A DNA stretch of 64,000 bases from Flavobacteriaceae bacterium. Lineage in GTDB: Bacteria > Bacteroidota > Bacteroidia > Flavobacteriales > Flavobacteriaceae. Shown here piece after piece: positions 50,353 to 59,490 of this stretch. The notes under the pieces were generated by a model. The model was not told where the DNA came from. It ran no database searches and saw only the letters and a list, made by a program, of their open reading frames with translations. Location of the stretch: contig WUAI01000001.1 of the NCBI GenBank assembly GCA_009827225.1, positions 62,001-126,000 of the forward strand, read 5' to 3'. Positions within the stretch are counted from its first letter, which is position 1, and every line of letters begins with the position of its first letter. The position numbers were made by a program, and so were the translations under genes.

Positions 50353-50831
50353 CTAAATTTCACGTCGGGATTGTCCCTTTTAAAGGCTAAAACCGAGGTC
50401 CATTCACCCTCTTTTCTATTGTTGACGTACTTTTCGGCTTTTATAAGTTTGTTCTTCTTATACCGAAGGCCATAGCCATTTTTTTTGTTGTCTCTGAATT
50501 GGATCTTGCTCGAATTTTTAGTTCCGATCTCATAAAAGATCCACCAATTTTCAGCACTTCCGAATATAAAATGTCCTTCCTTAATTAGCAAGCCATTTGC
50601 GGAATAAAAATACCAGTATCCGTGTTTTTCATTATTTCTGAAACTTCCCTTGGAAGCCAATTTCCCATTTGGGTGATAGAAATACCAGTAGTCGGTTTTA
50701 GTTTCATAGTGCAACCAACCTTCTGATTTAAGCTGACCGTTCGGATAATAATCCTTGATATAGGTTCTTTCGGCCGAAGCGTTCCACGCCATTCCGAAGA
50801 AAAGAAGAAAGATGATGGTTTTCAGTTTCAT
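50349..50831 (-). CDS. Exported MORN-variant repeat protein
   Basis: A 160-residue protein with signal peptide (1-20, ending NASA) and about five MORN-variant repeats (YYPNGQLKSEGWL, YHPNGKLASKGSF, YSANGLLIKEGHF are representative), each roughly 22-23 residues. MORN-type strands form elongated beta sheets and bind lipids or proteins. First gene of the operon with the two GT2 enzymes and LpxR pair (4-bp overlap), so it probably works at the envelope. No enzymatic motif is seen. Confidence 0.85.
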   Translation of the reverse strand: MKLKTIIFLLFFGMAWNASAERTYIKDYYPNGQLKSEGWLHYETKTDYWYFYHPNGKLASKGSFRNNEKHGYWYFYSANGLLIKEGHFIFGSAENWWIFYEIGTKNSSKIQFRDNKKNGYGLRYKKNKLIKAEKYVNNRKEGEWTSVLAFKRDNPDVKFR

Positions 50832-50905
50832 AGTGCAATCCTATGAACCCTTAGACGTAGGGATTCAACAGACCTAACCTCATTCTCCAAATTTTGTGAA
50901 AATAT

Positions 50906-52495
50906 TTACTTGTTGTTCACCAAACTCATTAAATCCACATCGTTTCCAAGAAGAACGTCATTACCTTCGATTCTTCCTTCCATTGGGCCGTTTTCAAGTT
51001 TCAGGACACCTCTTGGGCACACCGCAGAACAGATTCCACATCCCACGCAGCTGGCACGAACAATGTTTTCACCCTTTTGGGCATAGGCGCGAACATCGAT
51101 TCCCATCTCGCAATAGGTAGAACAATTTCCACAGGAAATGCATTGTCCGCCATTCGTGGTTATCCTGAATTTGGAAAAAAGACGTTGCTGCAGTCCGAGG
51201 ATGGCGGCCATGGGGCAACCGAAGCGACACCATACCCTACTCCCGAAGATTGGATAAAACCCGGTACCTATAACCCCGCTGAAGACGGCACCGATTAAAA
51301 AACCGTAGGATTTTCTGAGCGATTCGGCTTCGAAGATAAAAACGTTGCCTTGTCCGCTGAAATGCAATCCCAAAAGGGCAATAATGATCACTAAATATCC
51401 TATCGCTCCATAACGAGCATCCTTTTCTAATTCTTCCCTTTTGAAATACCAGATGGCGGCAAATAATACTGTTAAAAAGACGCCTACTCCTATAAGGAAG
51501 ACATCTTTAGTAAGCCAGTATTTATTTGGGTCATAACCCAGATAAGTGGAAATAACCGCTGTGGTCATAACAACTACAAATACAAGTACACTGTGGATCA
51601 CCCAACGTTCGATCTTCCATGCGTTCATGCTCTTATCGCTTAAATGGCGGAATGGATCGCCCGCTGTTTCGGCCAGGCCACCACAGCCGCATACCCAGGA
51701 ACAATACCAGCGTTTCCCATATTTATAAGTGAGTATGGGTGTAATAACAAAGATGGATACAATTCCGAAGATCAGAAAAGCCAATCCTACTTCACCTGAG
51801 GAAATAAAACTATCCACTCGATATTGCTCAAAATTGTAATAGTTGAGAGGCCAGATATTTTTCAGGTCATAATATGGTAGATTAAAACTATCTGAATTCA
51901 GACGAGCCATAAACTCCGGGATCAAAAAGGCAAAGGCCGTTTGGAAAAACATGACACTCACCGTTCTTATTTTCTCGTACCTATTGTGACGGTACTTCCA
52001 GATAAATTTTATTCCGAAGGCAAAAATTGCAATGGTGTATAAGGTTCCGTACACGAACCACTGACTGGCAGGATTTCCACTCAGGAGACGGCTTAAAGGA
52101 TCAAACAACGCAATTATACCGGTGTTTTCGCCATCCGAGTTCAATCCGAGATACTCCGCAAAAAAGTAAAGGATAATATAAAAACCGGTGAGAGCGATCC
52201 CTGCGACCCATCCCCAAAAGCCTCGGTTCGAAATCGATTTGAACCAAACTCCGTGATTTTTTATTCCTTCTATTTGTCCCTGGTAGGCTCCCCGGGCAAA
52301 TAATATGATTCCAAAAGTAATGGCCAATAATGAAATGGTAAGCCAAAGGGTTTTATTTGGAAAATCCACATTAAAACCTGCAAGGGTAATAATCGCCAAT
52401 CCGGCAAGTCCGATCACGGTAGCGATTTTCTGAACAGAGTTCAATGCTTTTGGCGGTTGTCCCGTTAGAGACATATCTCGTTGAATGGTACTCAT
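50906..52495 (-). CDS. NapH/NosR-type membrane polyferredoxin
   Basis: A 529-residue membrane iron-sulfur protein with about ten helices. Two Cys motifs in loops, CSWVCGCGGLAET and CRFGCPMAAILGL, are the NapH/NosR/CcoG signature. The C-terminus binds two [4Fe-4S] clusters: CISCGNCSTYC and CVGCGICSAVCP. The fold moves electrons through or at the inner membrane. It has no N-terminal FMN domain, unlike NosR. It starts 4 bp after the flavoprotein gene, so the pair likely forms an NAD(P)H- or quinol-linked electron path. A link to the nos genes 40 kb away is possible but unproven. Confidence 0.87.
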   Translation of the reverse strand: MSTIQRDMSLTGQPPKALNSVQKIATVIGLAGLAIITLAGFNVDFPNKTLWLTISLLAITFGIILFARGAYQGQIEGIKNHGVWFKSISNRGFWGWVAGIALTGFYIILYFFAEYLGLNSDGENTGIIALFDPLSRLLSGNPASQWFVYGTLYTIAIFAFGIKFIWKYRHNRYEKIRTVSVMFFQTAFAFLIPEFMARLNSDSFNLPYYDLKNIWPLNYYNFEQYRVDSFISSGEVGLAFLIFGIVSIFVITPILTYKYGKRWYCSWVCGCGGLAETAGDPFRHLSDKSMNAWKIERWVIHSVLVFVVVMTTAVISTYLGYDPNKYWLTKDVFLIGVGVFLTVLFAAIWYFKREELEKDARYGAIGYLVIIIALLGLHFSGQGNVFIFEAESLRKSYGFLIGAVFSGVIGTGFYPIFGSRVWCRFGCPMAAILGLQQRLFSKFRITTNGGQCISCGNCSTYCEMGIDVRAYAQKGENIVRASCVGCGICSAVCPRGVLKLENGPMEGRIEGNDVLLGNDVDLMSLVNNK

Positions 52496-52499
52496 TTTT

Positions 52500-53798
52500 T
52501 TATGCGTTTACAGTTTGTTGATGGAATGCAGCTTTTATTTGAGATTCGAATTTTTTGTAAAACTCGGGATCGAAATTTGCCTCGACCAGGTGTTCGACCA
52601 CATATTCTGTGGATCGCTCCTCCGTAAGCCAGCGGTCGAATACTTCATGACGCATCCGGATTCCGAAGGTGTTAATTCCTAAGAATTTACCGGTGGAGAT
52701 TTCGGTATTAATCGTGATACATTTAGTATCATCTTCGTGTTTCCAATGAAAATGGGTTTCGTTCTCCCGAGGTTGGGCAAATACCCATCCGTAGGTTTGA
52801 TATTCAATATCGAAGAACTTCGCACTGTTGAACCAGTGTCCGGGCTTATATTCAATACGGTTGCCACAAATAGTTTGCGCAACGGTTTCGCCCATCATTC
52901 GGCCCGTATACCACACGGCTTCAATGGGACGCCGATTTCCGATAGGTTCATGCTGCTCTGCGCAATCCCCGATGGCATATATATCATTCACATTGGTTTC
53001 CAGGAAACGGTTTACTTTCACACCACGTCCCAGTTCAATACCGCTGTCTTTTAGAAAATCAATGTTTGGTGATACCCCAGCTGTTAATCCCACGAGGTCA
53101 CAAGCCAATTCTTCGCCAGTTTCCTGGATGATGACGGCCCGGGCTCTGCCGTTTTCATCCGGCAGGATTTCCTTTAGGTTACTGCTTAATCGAAGATCGA
53201 TATGATGGTTTTTGATGTGCCTGTTTATCATTTCACTTTCACCTATGGGCAGTACGCCGTGCCAAAAACTGGATTCGCGTACCAGGAAAGTGACCGGGAT
53301 GTTACGGGTGTGGAGCATTTCGGCTAATTCGATTCCAATAAGTCCGCCGCCCACTATCACCGCTCTTTTGCAAACCTCTTTGTTTGGGGCATTTTTTTCC
53401 AGCTGTTCCAAATCCTGAAACGAATATAGCCCTTGCACACCATCGAGATCCTGGCCGGGCCAACCAAATTTATTGGGTTTGGAACCTGTGGCGATGATCA
53501 ACTTATCGTAGTTCATAGTGCCGCCATCAGCGAAATGAAGTTCCTTATTCCCGGAATTTATCTTCGAAACATACGCTCTTTTCAACTCGATTCGATTCTT
53601 AGACCAGAAGTAATCTTCATAAGGCTTCGTATGCTCGTATTTCATGTGCCCCATATAAATGTACATGAGAGCGGTTCGTGAAAAGAAATGATCGGTTTCT
53701 GCGGAAATGATGGTTATTTTTTTGTCGGAGAGCTTTCTGATGTGCCGGGCGGCACTTACTCCCGAAATACCATTTCCAATTATTACGATATGTTCCAT
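52500..53798 (-). CDS. NAD(P)/FAD-dependent pyridine nucleotide-disulfide oxidoreductase-like protein
   Basis: A 432-residue flavoprotein with two Rossmann folds: FAD motif IVIIGNGISGVSAARHI at the N-terminus and the NAD(P)H motif VIVGGGLIGIELAEML near residue 150, then NDIYAIGDCAEQ for flavin contact. It resembles nitrite-reductase small flavoprotein domains, rubredoxin reductases and NADH-dependent ferredoxin reductases. The active site disulfide of classic PNDR enzymes is absent. It is 4 bp before the polyferredoxin gene, so it should feed or take electrons from that protein. The first gene of the unit. Confidence 0.88.
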   Translation of the reverse strand: MEHIVIIGNGISGVSAARHIRKLSDKKITIISAETDHFFSRTALMYIYMGHMKYEHTKPYEDYFWSKNRIELKRAYVSKINSGNKELHFADGGTMNYDKLIIATGSKPNKFGWPGQDLDGVQGLYSFQDLEQLEKNAPNKEVCKRAVIVGGGLIGIELAEMLHTRNIPVTFLVRESSFWHGVLPIGESEMINRHIKNHHIDLRLSSNLKEILPDENGRARAVIIQETGEELACDLVGLTAGVSPNIDFLKDSGIELGRGVKVNRFLETNVNDIYAIGDCAEQHEPIGNRRPIEAVWYTGRMMGETVAQTICGNRIEYKPGHWFNSAKFFDIEYQTYGWVFAQPRENETHFHWKHEDDTKCITINTEISTGKFLGINTFGIRMRHEVFDRWLTEERSTEYVVEHLVEANFDPEFYKKFESQIKAAFHQQTVNA

Positions 53799-53991
53799 TT
53801 TATTTGAATTGGTTGGATAATGTGTCGCTAAGTAAGTTACGAACTTTACAAGAGGAAGGATTTTTTGTGCAAAGTTTTTTTTCTTTCTCTTCGGAAGGGC
53901 TTGTATTTGAAGGATTAATAAAATTTTAAGGGATCATTGTGTAATCAACTAAAAATACTCCCGACTGAGAGCACATCAAAAAAATTATAAA

Positions 53992-54708
53992 ATGAGAAAA
54001 CAGATCAAATTAAGTTTACTTTTCACAGTGCTCCTGGCAACTTCCGGAATCGCTCAGGTAACTCAGGGATTTTTCGATGAAGCTGATACCTTCTTCAACA
54101 CCTATGTATCTGATGGAGCGATAAACTATAAAGCCATTCATTCAGATCCGTCGTCATTGGATTCGCTGTTGGAGGCTGCTAAAACCAGTTCAGTGACTGT
54201 GGACAATGCCAACGAATACCAGGCCTTTTGGATCAATGCATATAATCTTGCCGTGATCAAAGGAATTATAGATAATTATCCGATAGGTTCTCCTTTGGAT
54301 AAAAAAGGCTTCTTTGATAAAACTAAATATGAATTGGGTGGTACTTCCATCACTCTGAATGACATTGAGAACAAGAAACTCAGAGCCAAGTTCAATGATG
54401 CAAGAGTACATTTTGTTCTGGTTTGCGGGGCAAAAGGGTGTCCTCCAATTATTTCAAAAGCCTATACGCCGGAAAACGTTCAAAATAAATTGGAGCAACA
54501 AACAATAAAGGCGGTAAACAATAGTTCTTTTACCAAAGTGAGTGCAAAAAAAGTAGCACTTTCAGAAATCTTTAAATGGTATAAAGAGGATTTTGTTTCG
54601 AAAGGACAAAACGAGATCGATTTCCTCAATAAATACCGAAAGGAAAAAATTCAGGACAACGCCAAAGTGACTTATTATCCGTACGATTGGCGTCTCAATT
54701 CCAAATAA
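53992..54708 (+). CDS. DUF547 exported protein
   Basis: A 238-residue DUF547 protein with signal peptide (1-21, ends SGIAQ). The family core is evident: FWINAYNLAVIKGIIDNYP, LNDIENKKLRAKF, VHFVLVCGAKGCPPI with two Cys, and FKWYKEDF near the C-terminus. DUF547 resembles a papain-like or transglutaminase-like fold, though a catalytic function is unproven. It is the first gene on the plus strand after the redox pair, with a 193-bp intergenic region before it. A second DUF547 gene lies at 61341-62150. Confidence 0.9.
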   Translation: MRKQIKLSLLFTVLLATSGIAQVTQGFFDEADTFFNTYVSDGAINYKAIHSDPSSLDSLLEAAKTSSVTVDNANEYQAFWINAYNLAVIKGIIDNYPIGSPLDKKGFFDKTKYELGGTSITLNDIENKKLRAKFNDARVHFVLVCGAKGCPPIISKAYTPENVQNKLEQQTIKAVNNSSFTKVSAKKVALSEIFKWYKEDFVSKGQNEIDFLNKYRKEKIQDNAKVTYYPYDWRLNSK

Positions 54709-54718
54709 TCTAATCAGT

Positions 54719-54765
54719 CTTCCCGCTTGTCGACGCATTCCCCAAGTATCGGCAAGCCGAGGAAG
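54719..54765. repeat. Inverted repeat after the DUF547 gene
   Basis: CTTCC-C-GCTTG at 54719-54729 pairs with CAAGC-CGA-GGAAG at 54753-54765 across 23 nt. It sits 11 bp after the DUF547 stop and 56 bp before the next start, is GC-rich, and lacks a T-run. It may be a processing or stability hairpin, or another copy class of the genome's palindromic repeats. Confidence 0.4.
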
Positions 54766-54821
54766 CACAACTGCATGCGACTTCAGCAAGCACTATTCAT
54801 AAAATCTTAAACCAAACAAAA

Positions 54822-55700
54822 ATGAAAATTTCAAAAATATTATTCGTTATAGGAGTTCTGTGCCTAATGGTCAATCAGGCATACGCCCAGGAAACCGAAG
54901 AAGAAACAGGTTCTGTTATTCAAACACTTACTCCTTCTAAACTTATTGGTAAAGGGCAGTTCGACATCAAGTGGTTCAATAATCTGTATACCCAAACTGA
55001 AAGTACCTTCACGGAAGGCAGAGAACCCAGGGAAACTTTTTTTACTTCTACCATCGAAGGATATACAGGTGTTAGTGACAATAAAAGAGTAAATGTGGGG
55101 CTTATCCTGGAGTTCAGAAGTAATGTGGTGGCCGACAGAAGTGCACTGGATGTTTTCAGTTTTGATGGTGAAAGAGGGACCGCCCGCAGCGGTTTCACCT
55201 CCATTGCACCGTCGGTAAAAGTAGTTCCTTTTGCCAAGGTAAGTAACTTCTCCATTCAAAGTTCTTTTTTCATTCCGTTGGTGGATAATGAAGTAGAAGA
55301 GGGGGTCTTCCTGGACCAAAATGGATTCATATGGCAGAATCGCTTTTTCTATGATTATACCTTTCCGGGAGATGATTTTCAGCTTTTTACGGAGTTAAAT
55401 TCAGAATTAAGCTTCGGTGATAAGGAAGACAGTTTTGCGAACAACAGTCTGAATCTTACGCCCGGTGTATTTTTCAGCTACTTTCCATCCTCAAAGTTTA
55501 CCATTCTCGCTCTAGCCCAGCATTCGCAACGAATAGATCTTGGAAACGATTTTGCACAGGATTTCACTGCGGTGGGTGGAGGTATGAAATATCAGCTCAC
55601 CGACGAGCTTAATATTGAAGGGCTTTACACCAATTTTGTGCGTGGAAATAACACAGGATTGGGAGAAACTTTTAATATAGGCTTAAGAGCTGTGTTCTGA
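54822..55700 (+). CDS. Outer-membrane beta-barrel protein of unknown function
   Basis: A 292-residue exported protein (signal peptide 1-22, ends QAYAQ) with alternating amphipathic strands throughout and a C-terminal Phe (NIGLRAVF), as in outer-membrane barrels. No plug or enzymatic motif is seen, and the family is not recognised beyond transporter-like barrels in Bacteroidota. It lies in the same orientation between DUF547 and the GH113-like gene, with gaps of 113 bp and 39 bp, so an operon is possible. It could be a channel or receptor for the substrate handled by the neighbours. Confidence 0.75.
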   Translation: MKISKILFVIGVLCLMVNQAYAQETEEETGSVIQTLTPSKLIGKGQFDIKWFNNLYTQTESTFTEGREPRETFFTSTIEGYTGVSDNKRVNVGLILEFRSNVVADRSALDVFSFDGERGTARSGFTSIAPSVKVVPFAKVSNFSIQSSFFIPLVDNEVEEGVFLDQNGFIWQNRFFYDYTFPGDDFQLFTELNSELSFGDKEDSFANNSLNLTPGVFFSYFPSSKFTILALAQHSQRIDLGNDFAQDFTAVGGGMKYQLTDELNIEGLYTNFVRGNNTGLGETFNIGLRAVF

Positions 55701-55739
55701 TATAATAACTAACTTGAGCGATGAACTAAAGATTCTCGC

Positions 55740-56741
55740 ATGTATTGGATTCGGATATTTCTTTTTGTTGTGTTGCTCCAGGGTTGCACGGCACAAAACT
55801 CGAAAATCGATGGTATTAGCTTCGTGGCTGCACCCAGTGAGGCCGAACAACGGCACGTAAATTCGGTAGTGAAACTGAATGCGAATTATGCCGCCATTAT
55901 GCCCTTCGGCTTTATTCGAAACCTGGAATCACCTAATATAGTTTTTGACACTCCACGACAGTGGTACGGGGAAACCAGCGATGGGGCGAAGCAATACATT
56001 CGCTTGCTGCAAGAGAATGATATTCGCGTGATGCTCAAACCCCAAATTTGGATATGGCGTGGTGAGTTTACCGGATATCTGAAAATGACTACGGAAGAAG
56101 ATTGGAAAACTCTCGAAAGTTCCTATCGAAAGTTCATTCTGAATCATGCAAACGTGGCGAATGAAATGAAGGTGGAAATATTTTGCATCGGAACCGAATT
56201 AGAGCAATTCATCGTACACCGTCCCGATTATTGGAAAGGGCTGGTTGCTGAGATCAAAGAAATATACACCGGAAAATTGACCTACGCGGCCAACTGGGAT
56301 GAATACAAGAGAGTCCCGTTTTGGGATCAATTGGATTATATAGGAGTGGACGCCTATTTCCCGGTTTCGGAAAACAAAACGCCCACGGTGGAGGAGGCGG
56401 AAGCTGGTTGGTTGCGTTGGAAAGATGAACTGCAAGGCCTCTCGGATAAATGGGATCGTCCTATTCTTTTTACTGAATATGGCTACCGCTCGGTCGATTT
56501 TGCAGGAAGAGAACCCTGGAAGAGTGATCGTGACATTACCGGCGTAAATATGGAAGCTCAGACCAATCTCACCAAAGCGCTTTTCAACTCGTTGTACCCT
56601 GAAGATTGGTATGCGGGCGGATTTATTTGGAAGTGGTTTATCGAATACGAGAAATCCGGCGGGCTGGACAACCCGATGTTTACCCCTCAAAACAAACCGG
56701 TGGAAGCCGTCATCAAAAAAAGATTTAGCGCTTCACATTGA
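55740..56741 (+). CDS. GH113-like TIM-barrel glycoside hydrolase lipoprotein
   Basis: A 333-residue protein with a lipoprotein signal (LLQGC, Cys16) and a TIM-barrel hydrolase fold. The expected Glu pair of a retaining GH-A enzyme is visible: acid/base in CIGTELEQF and nucleophile in LFTEYGYRS, with supporting IGVDAYFP and QIWIWRGEF. GH113 members are beta-mannanases; related barrels occur in surface glycan metabolism. The mature enzyme would be anchored in the envelope. It overlaps the following Omp85-like gene by 4 bp (TTGA), so the two are coupled. Confidence 0.87.
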   Translation: MYWIRIFLFVVLLQGCTAQNSKIDGISFVAAPSEAEQRHVNSVVKLNANYAAIMPFGFIRNLESPNIVFDTPRQWYGETSDGAKQYIRLLQENDIRVMLKPQIWIWRGEFTGYLKMTTEEDWKTLESSYRKFILNHANVANEMKVEIFCIGTELEQFIVHRPDYWKGLVAEIKEIYTGKLTYAANWDEYKRVPFWDQLDYIGVDAYFPVSENKTPTVEEAEAGWLRWKDELQGLSDKWDRPILFTEYGYRSVDFAGREPWKSDRDITGVNMEAQTNLTKALFNSLYPEDWYAGGFIWKWFIEYEKSGGLDNPMFTPQNKPVEAVIKKRFSASH

Positions 56742-57991
56742 GAGAGGTAATCTTCATAGCGCTGTTTTTTTGCTTCGGAATTGCTACGGCCCAGGAAATT
56801 TCAGAAATACAAATTCAGGGGAATCATAAAACACGTACCACCTTTGTTAAGAAGTTGGCCAAAGTGAAAGAGGGCCAGGTACTGGACTCTGCCAAAGCAG
56901 AACTGGATGTGTCCCGACTCAAAAGACTTCCCGGAATCGCCCATGCTTATTACGAGGTGAAAGAAGGTGATAATGGCTCTGTTATTCTGGTGTACGGTGT
57001 TGAGGAGAACTTCACCATCATACCGTCCGCCAATGTATATACCACTAATGATGATGAATTTGCCTACCGACTGGGGTTGTACGAATTTAATGGGCTGGGG
57101 CGCAATATAGTGTTTGGTGGCTTTTTCCAAAGGGATATATTCAATAGCTACGGTATCAACTTCAGGGCTCCGTATTTATTCACGAACAAGTTGGGTCTGG
57201 CAATTAATTTTCAGAATTTGAGTACGCTGGAACCCGTTTTCCTCGATGAAGGAGTGGCCGATTATCGCTATACGAATACATCGTATGAGGTATTGGGACT
57301 TTATGAGTTTAACTTTAACCATCGTGTTGAAATTGGCGGAAGTTTTTTCACGGAAGACTATGAATATCGAACCGGGGCTACTAACGATGTTGTTCCGAGG
57401 GAACTTGTCGTGGATAAGATGTTATACAAGCTCATTTATGAGTTCAATAATGTGGATATTTACTACCAATATTTAGATGGCTTTAAAAACACATTTAATT
57501 TTCAGTTGGTCACATCCACAGATGAAACTTTACCTGAATTCCTGATCGGCTGGAACGATCTCATCTATTATAAAAGAATAGGAGAGAAAGGAAACTGGGC
57601 TTCCCGGCTACGGATTGGAGTAGCCACGAACAACGATTCACCTTTTGCACCTTTTGCGGTGGACAATAATTTAAACATCCGAGGTGTTGGGAACATTATT
57701 GATCGTGGTACAGCGGCCATTGTTTTAAATACAGAATATCGGCATACGCTATACGAAAAGGATTGGTTTGTTTTGCAGGGGAATGGTTTTATCGATGGTG
57801 GAAGCTGGAGAAATCCAGGAGGAGATTTTGGTGACTTCGCCGATACCGACAATCTCAGGATCTATCCGGGTATTGGAGTTCGATTCATTCATAAACGAAT
57901 CTTTAATACCGTGTTTCGCATCGACTATGGATACGGAATCACTGAAGATGCAACAAACGGATTCGTTTTTGGAATTGGGCAGTATTTTTAA
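56738..57991 (+). CDS. Omp85/BamA-like outer-membrane protein with one POTRA-like domain
   Basis: A 417-residue protein: signal peptide 1-18 (ends ATAQ), one POTRA-like domain (ISEIQIQGNHKTRTTFVKKL, then SRLKRLPGIAHAYYEV) at about residues 20-95, then a 16-strand-type barrel region ending in aromatic residues (GFVFGIGQYF). This is the shape of short Omp85 members such as surface-lipoprotein or autotransporter assembly factors. The start is a TTG at 56738 overlapping the GH113 stop by 4 bp; no ATG gives a full signal peptide. The substrate could be the neighbouring lipoprotein; this is inference from coupling. Confidence 0.8.
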   Translation: MREVIFIALFFCFGIATAQEISEIQIQGNHKTRTTFVKKLAKVKEGQVLDSAKAELDVSRLKRLPGIAHAYYEVKEGDNGSVILVYGVEENFTIIPSANVYTTNDDEFAYRLGLYEFNGLGRNIVFGGFFQRDIFNSYGINFRAPYLFTNKLGLAINFQNLSTLEPVFLDEGVADYRYTNTSYEVLGLYEFNFNHRVEIGGSFFTEDYEYRTGATNDVVPRELVVDKMLYKLIYEFNNVDIYYQYLDGFKNTFNFQLVTSTDETLPEFLIGWNDLIYYKRIGEKGNWASRLRIGVATNNDSPFAPFAVDNNLNIRGVGNIIDRGTAAIVLNTEYRHTLYEKDWFVLQGNGFIDGGSWRNPGGDFGDFADTDNLRIYPGIGVRFIHKRIFNTVFRIDYGYGITEDATNGFVFGIGQYF

Positions 57992-58277
57992 AAGGCAAAA
58001 GCCTGCCCGGAATAACTCCTGACAGGCAATTTAAATGTATAAATAATACATCCACCCTTTTTCTTTATCTTTTTGTTACTGGTTCTTTTCAGAATGATGT
58101 TTGTAACAAACAATTATAAATATCTGTTATTCCTACAGATAATTCCTACAAAAAATCCTATTATTTTTGATAAATTAGATGAAATAATTAAAAAAATCGA
58201 TAAAAAGCATTTTATGTAAATACTTTCTATCGACTTTTGATCAAAATCTACTGCTTTTCAAAGAACTCCTACTATAA
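57992..58277. other. 286-bp intergenic region between convergent genes
   Basis: AT-rich region separating the Omp85-like and YceI genes. It holds the inverted repeat GCCTG/CAGGC at 58001-58027, which on the minus strand runs into TTTT and could terminate YceI read-through, and the dyad ATGTAT-AAATA-ATACAT at 58035-58051. I see no ORF, RNA gene or promoter in the rest. Confidence 0.5.
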
Positions 58278-58838
58278 CTACTTACTAAAATTAAGTTCTC
58301 CTTCAATGGTAAAGTAATCATCGATTGCATTCTCCTTGAGCTTCTTAAAAAATGAAGGAGAATTATACTTAATGTTGTATTCGGTTCGGTTCATCCTGGC
58401 TTTAAATTTTAACTGTATGCCCTCCTCAGTTTCTACAATCTCGGCAGCGATATTTTCGGTTTTCTTAACTCCGCGAATAGTAAATATTCCTTTCAGAATT
58501 ACATTATTGCTACTGATATTGCACGGCTCGGTTAACGAGAACGAGGCCGTTGGAAACTTGGCTACATGGAAGAAGTCCTCGTTACGAAGATGATCTCTTA
58601 GTTGTGTATTCTCCTGTTCCAGAGATTTCATATCAACAATGATGTCCAGTTGGTCGATCCGATCGTCTTCCATTTTCAGTGTTGCTTCCTTCACTTTCAA
58701 AGTTCCCTGTGGGGAATATCCCCCGACGGCTGCTTTGCCCTGCCAGTTTAAGAGTTGATCTGAATTTTGAACGGTCATTTCTGTTTGAGCTACCACGAAC
58801 GTGGTGCAAAACATTAGAAGGTATATTGCTTTTTTCAT
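58278..58838 (-). CDS. YceI-family periplasmic protein
   Basis: A 186-residue exported YceI-like lipocalin-fold protein with signal peptide 1-17 (ends FVVAQ). Family pattern: LNWQGKAAVGGYSPQGTLKV at the start of the barrel, IVDMKSLEQENTQLRDHL and NEDFFHVAKFPTASFSL in the middle. YceI proteins bind long-chain isoprenoids or other lipids in the periplasm. It starts 1 bp after the stop of the hypothetical protein gene, so the two form an operon. Confidence 0.9.
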   Translation of the reverse strand: MKKAIYLLMFCTTFVVAQTEMTVQNSDQLLNWQGKAAVGGYSPQGTLKVKEATLKMEDDRIDQLDIIVDMKSLEQENTQLRDHLRNEDFFHVAKFPTASFSLTEPCNISSNNVILKGIFTIRGVKKTENIAAEIVETEEGIQLKFKARMNRTEYNIKYNSPSFFKKLKENAIDDYFTIEGELNFSK

Positions 58839-58839
58839 T

Positions 58840-59361
58840 TTAGAATTTTTTAGTGATTAATACATTAGAAGTTGTGTCTATAGTTTCGTAGCCGCATACG
58901 GTTTCACCATCCGGGGTGGTTCCGATAAAATACCAGAGTGCCCAACCGCCAAAAAGTGCGTCTCCCACTCGCCAGTTTTCTGTCCAGGTATAGGGATGTG
59001 CCTGCAGCATTTTTTGTTTTTTGGTACCGAAGGTCTTATCCAGATCTTTATTAGGATAGGTGCGCCGCAAATTCCATTGATCATTGTAGTAAATGTAGGC
59101 GCCATATTCGATGACCTTGATCTCACTTTCTTTTGAAAGTATTGAAGTAGCGTGTTTCCAATAATAGGTCCCTTCGATATTTACCGGATCGTTTTTCTTC
59201 GGAAAATGTGCTACCTCGATCGCACGTCTTAACCCTTGTAGTTTTTCGGGAAGCGGTTCATCTTCGGATGGAGTTCCGTAGTTCACTTGAGCATTCAATC
59301 CCACCGTCCCAGAAATAATGATCGCAATTAAAGTGGCAATTTGTAGTAAGTCCTTTTTCAT
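58840..59361 (-). CDS. Exported protein of unknown function
   Basis: A 173-residue protein with signal peptide (1-24, ending LNAQ) and no family I recognise. It contains a compact core rich in Trp, Tyr and acidic residues (GTYYWKHATSIL, YGAYIYYNDQWNLRRTYPNK, ALFGGWALWYFIGT are representative). No Cys pair or metal site is obvious. It precedes the YceI gene by 1 bp. The coding assignment is supported by the signal peptide, start context and coupling. Confidence 0.7.
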   Translation of the reverse strand: MKKDLLQIATLIAIIISGTVGLNAQVNYGTPSEDEPLPEKLQGLRRAIEVAHFPKKNDPVNIEGTYYWKHATSILSKESEIKVIEYGAYIYYNDQWNLRRTYPNKDLDKTFGTKKQKMLQAHPYTWTENWRVGDALFGGWALWYFIGTTPDGETVCGYETIDTTSNVLITKKF

Positions 59362-59490
59362 TGTATTCGATTTTAAATTTGAAACAAAGATGGAGACTGC
59401 TACGATGCGAGTCGTTGCGATTCGGGAATTGAAACTTTTTAAGCGTTGAGGAAAGGTTTCAATTTTGAAATTGATACCTGAAAAAAGCCC

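Noticed and set aside
54864-55319. A 151-codon minus-strand frame opposite the outer-membrane barrel gene
   Set aside because: No signal, domain or promoter; the plus-strand gene has a signal peptide and barrel pattern.
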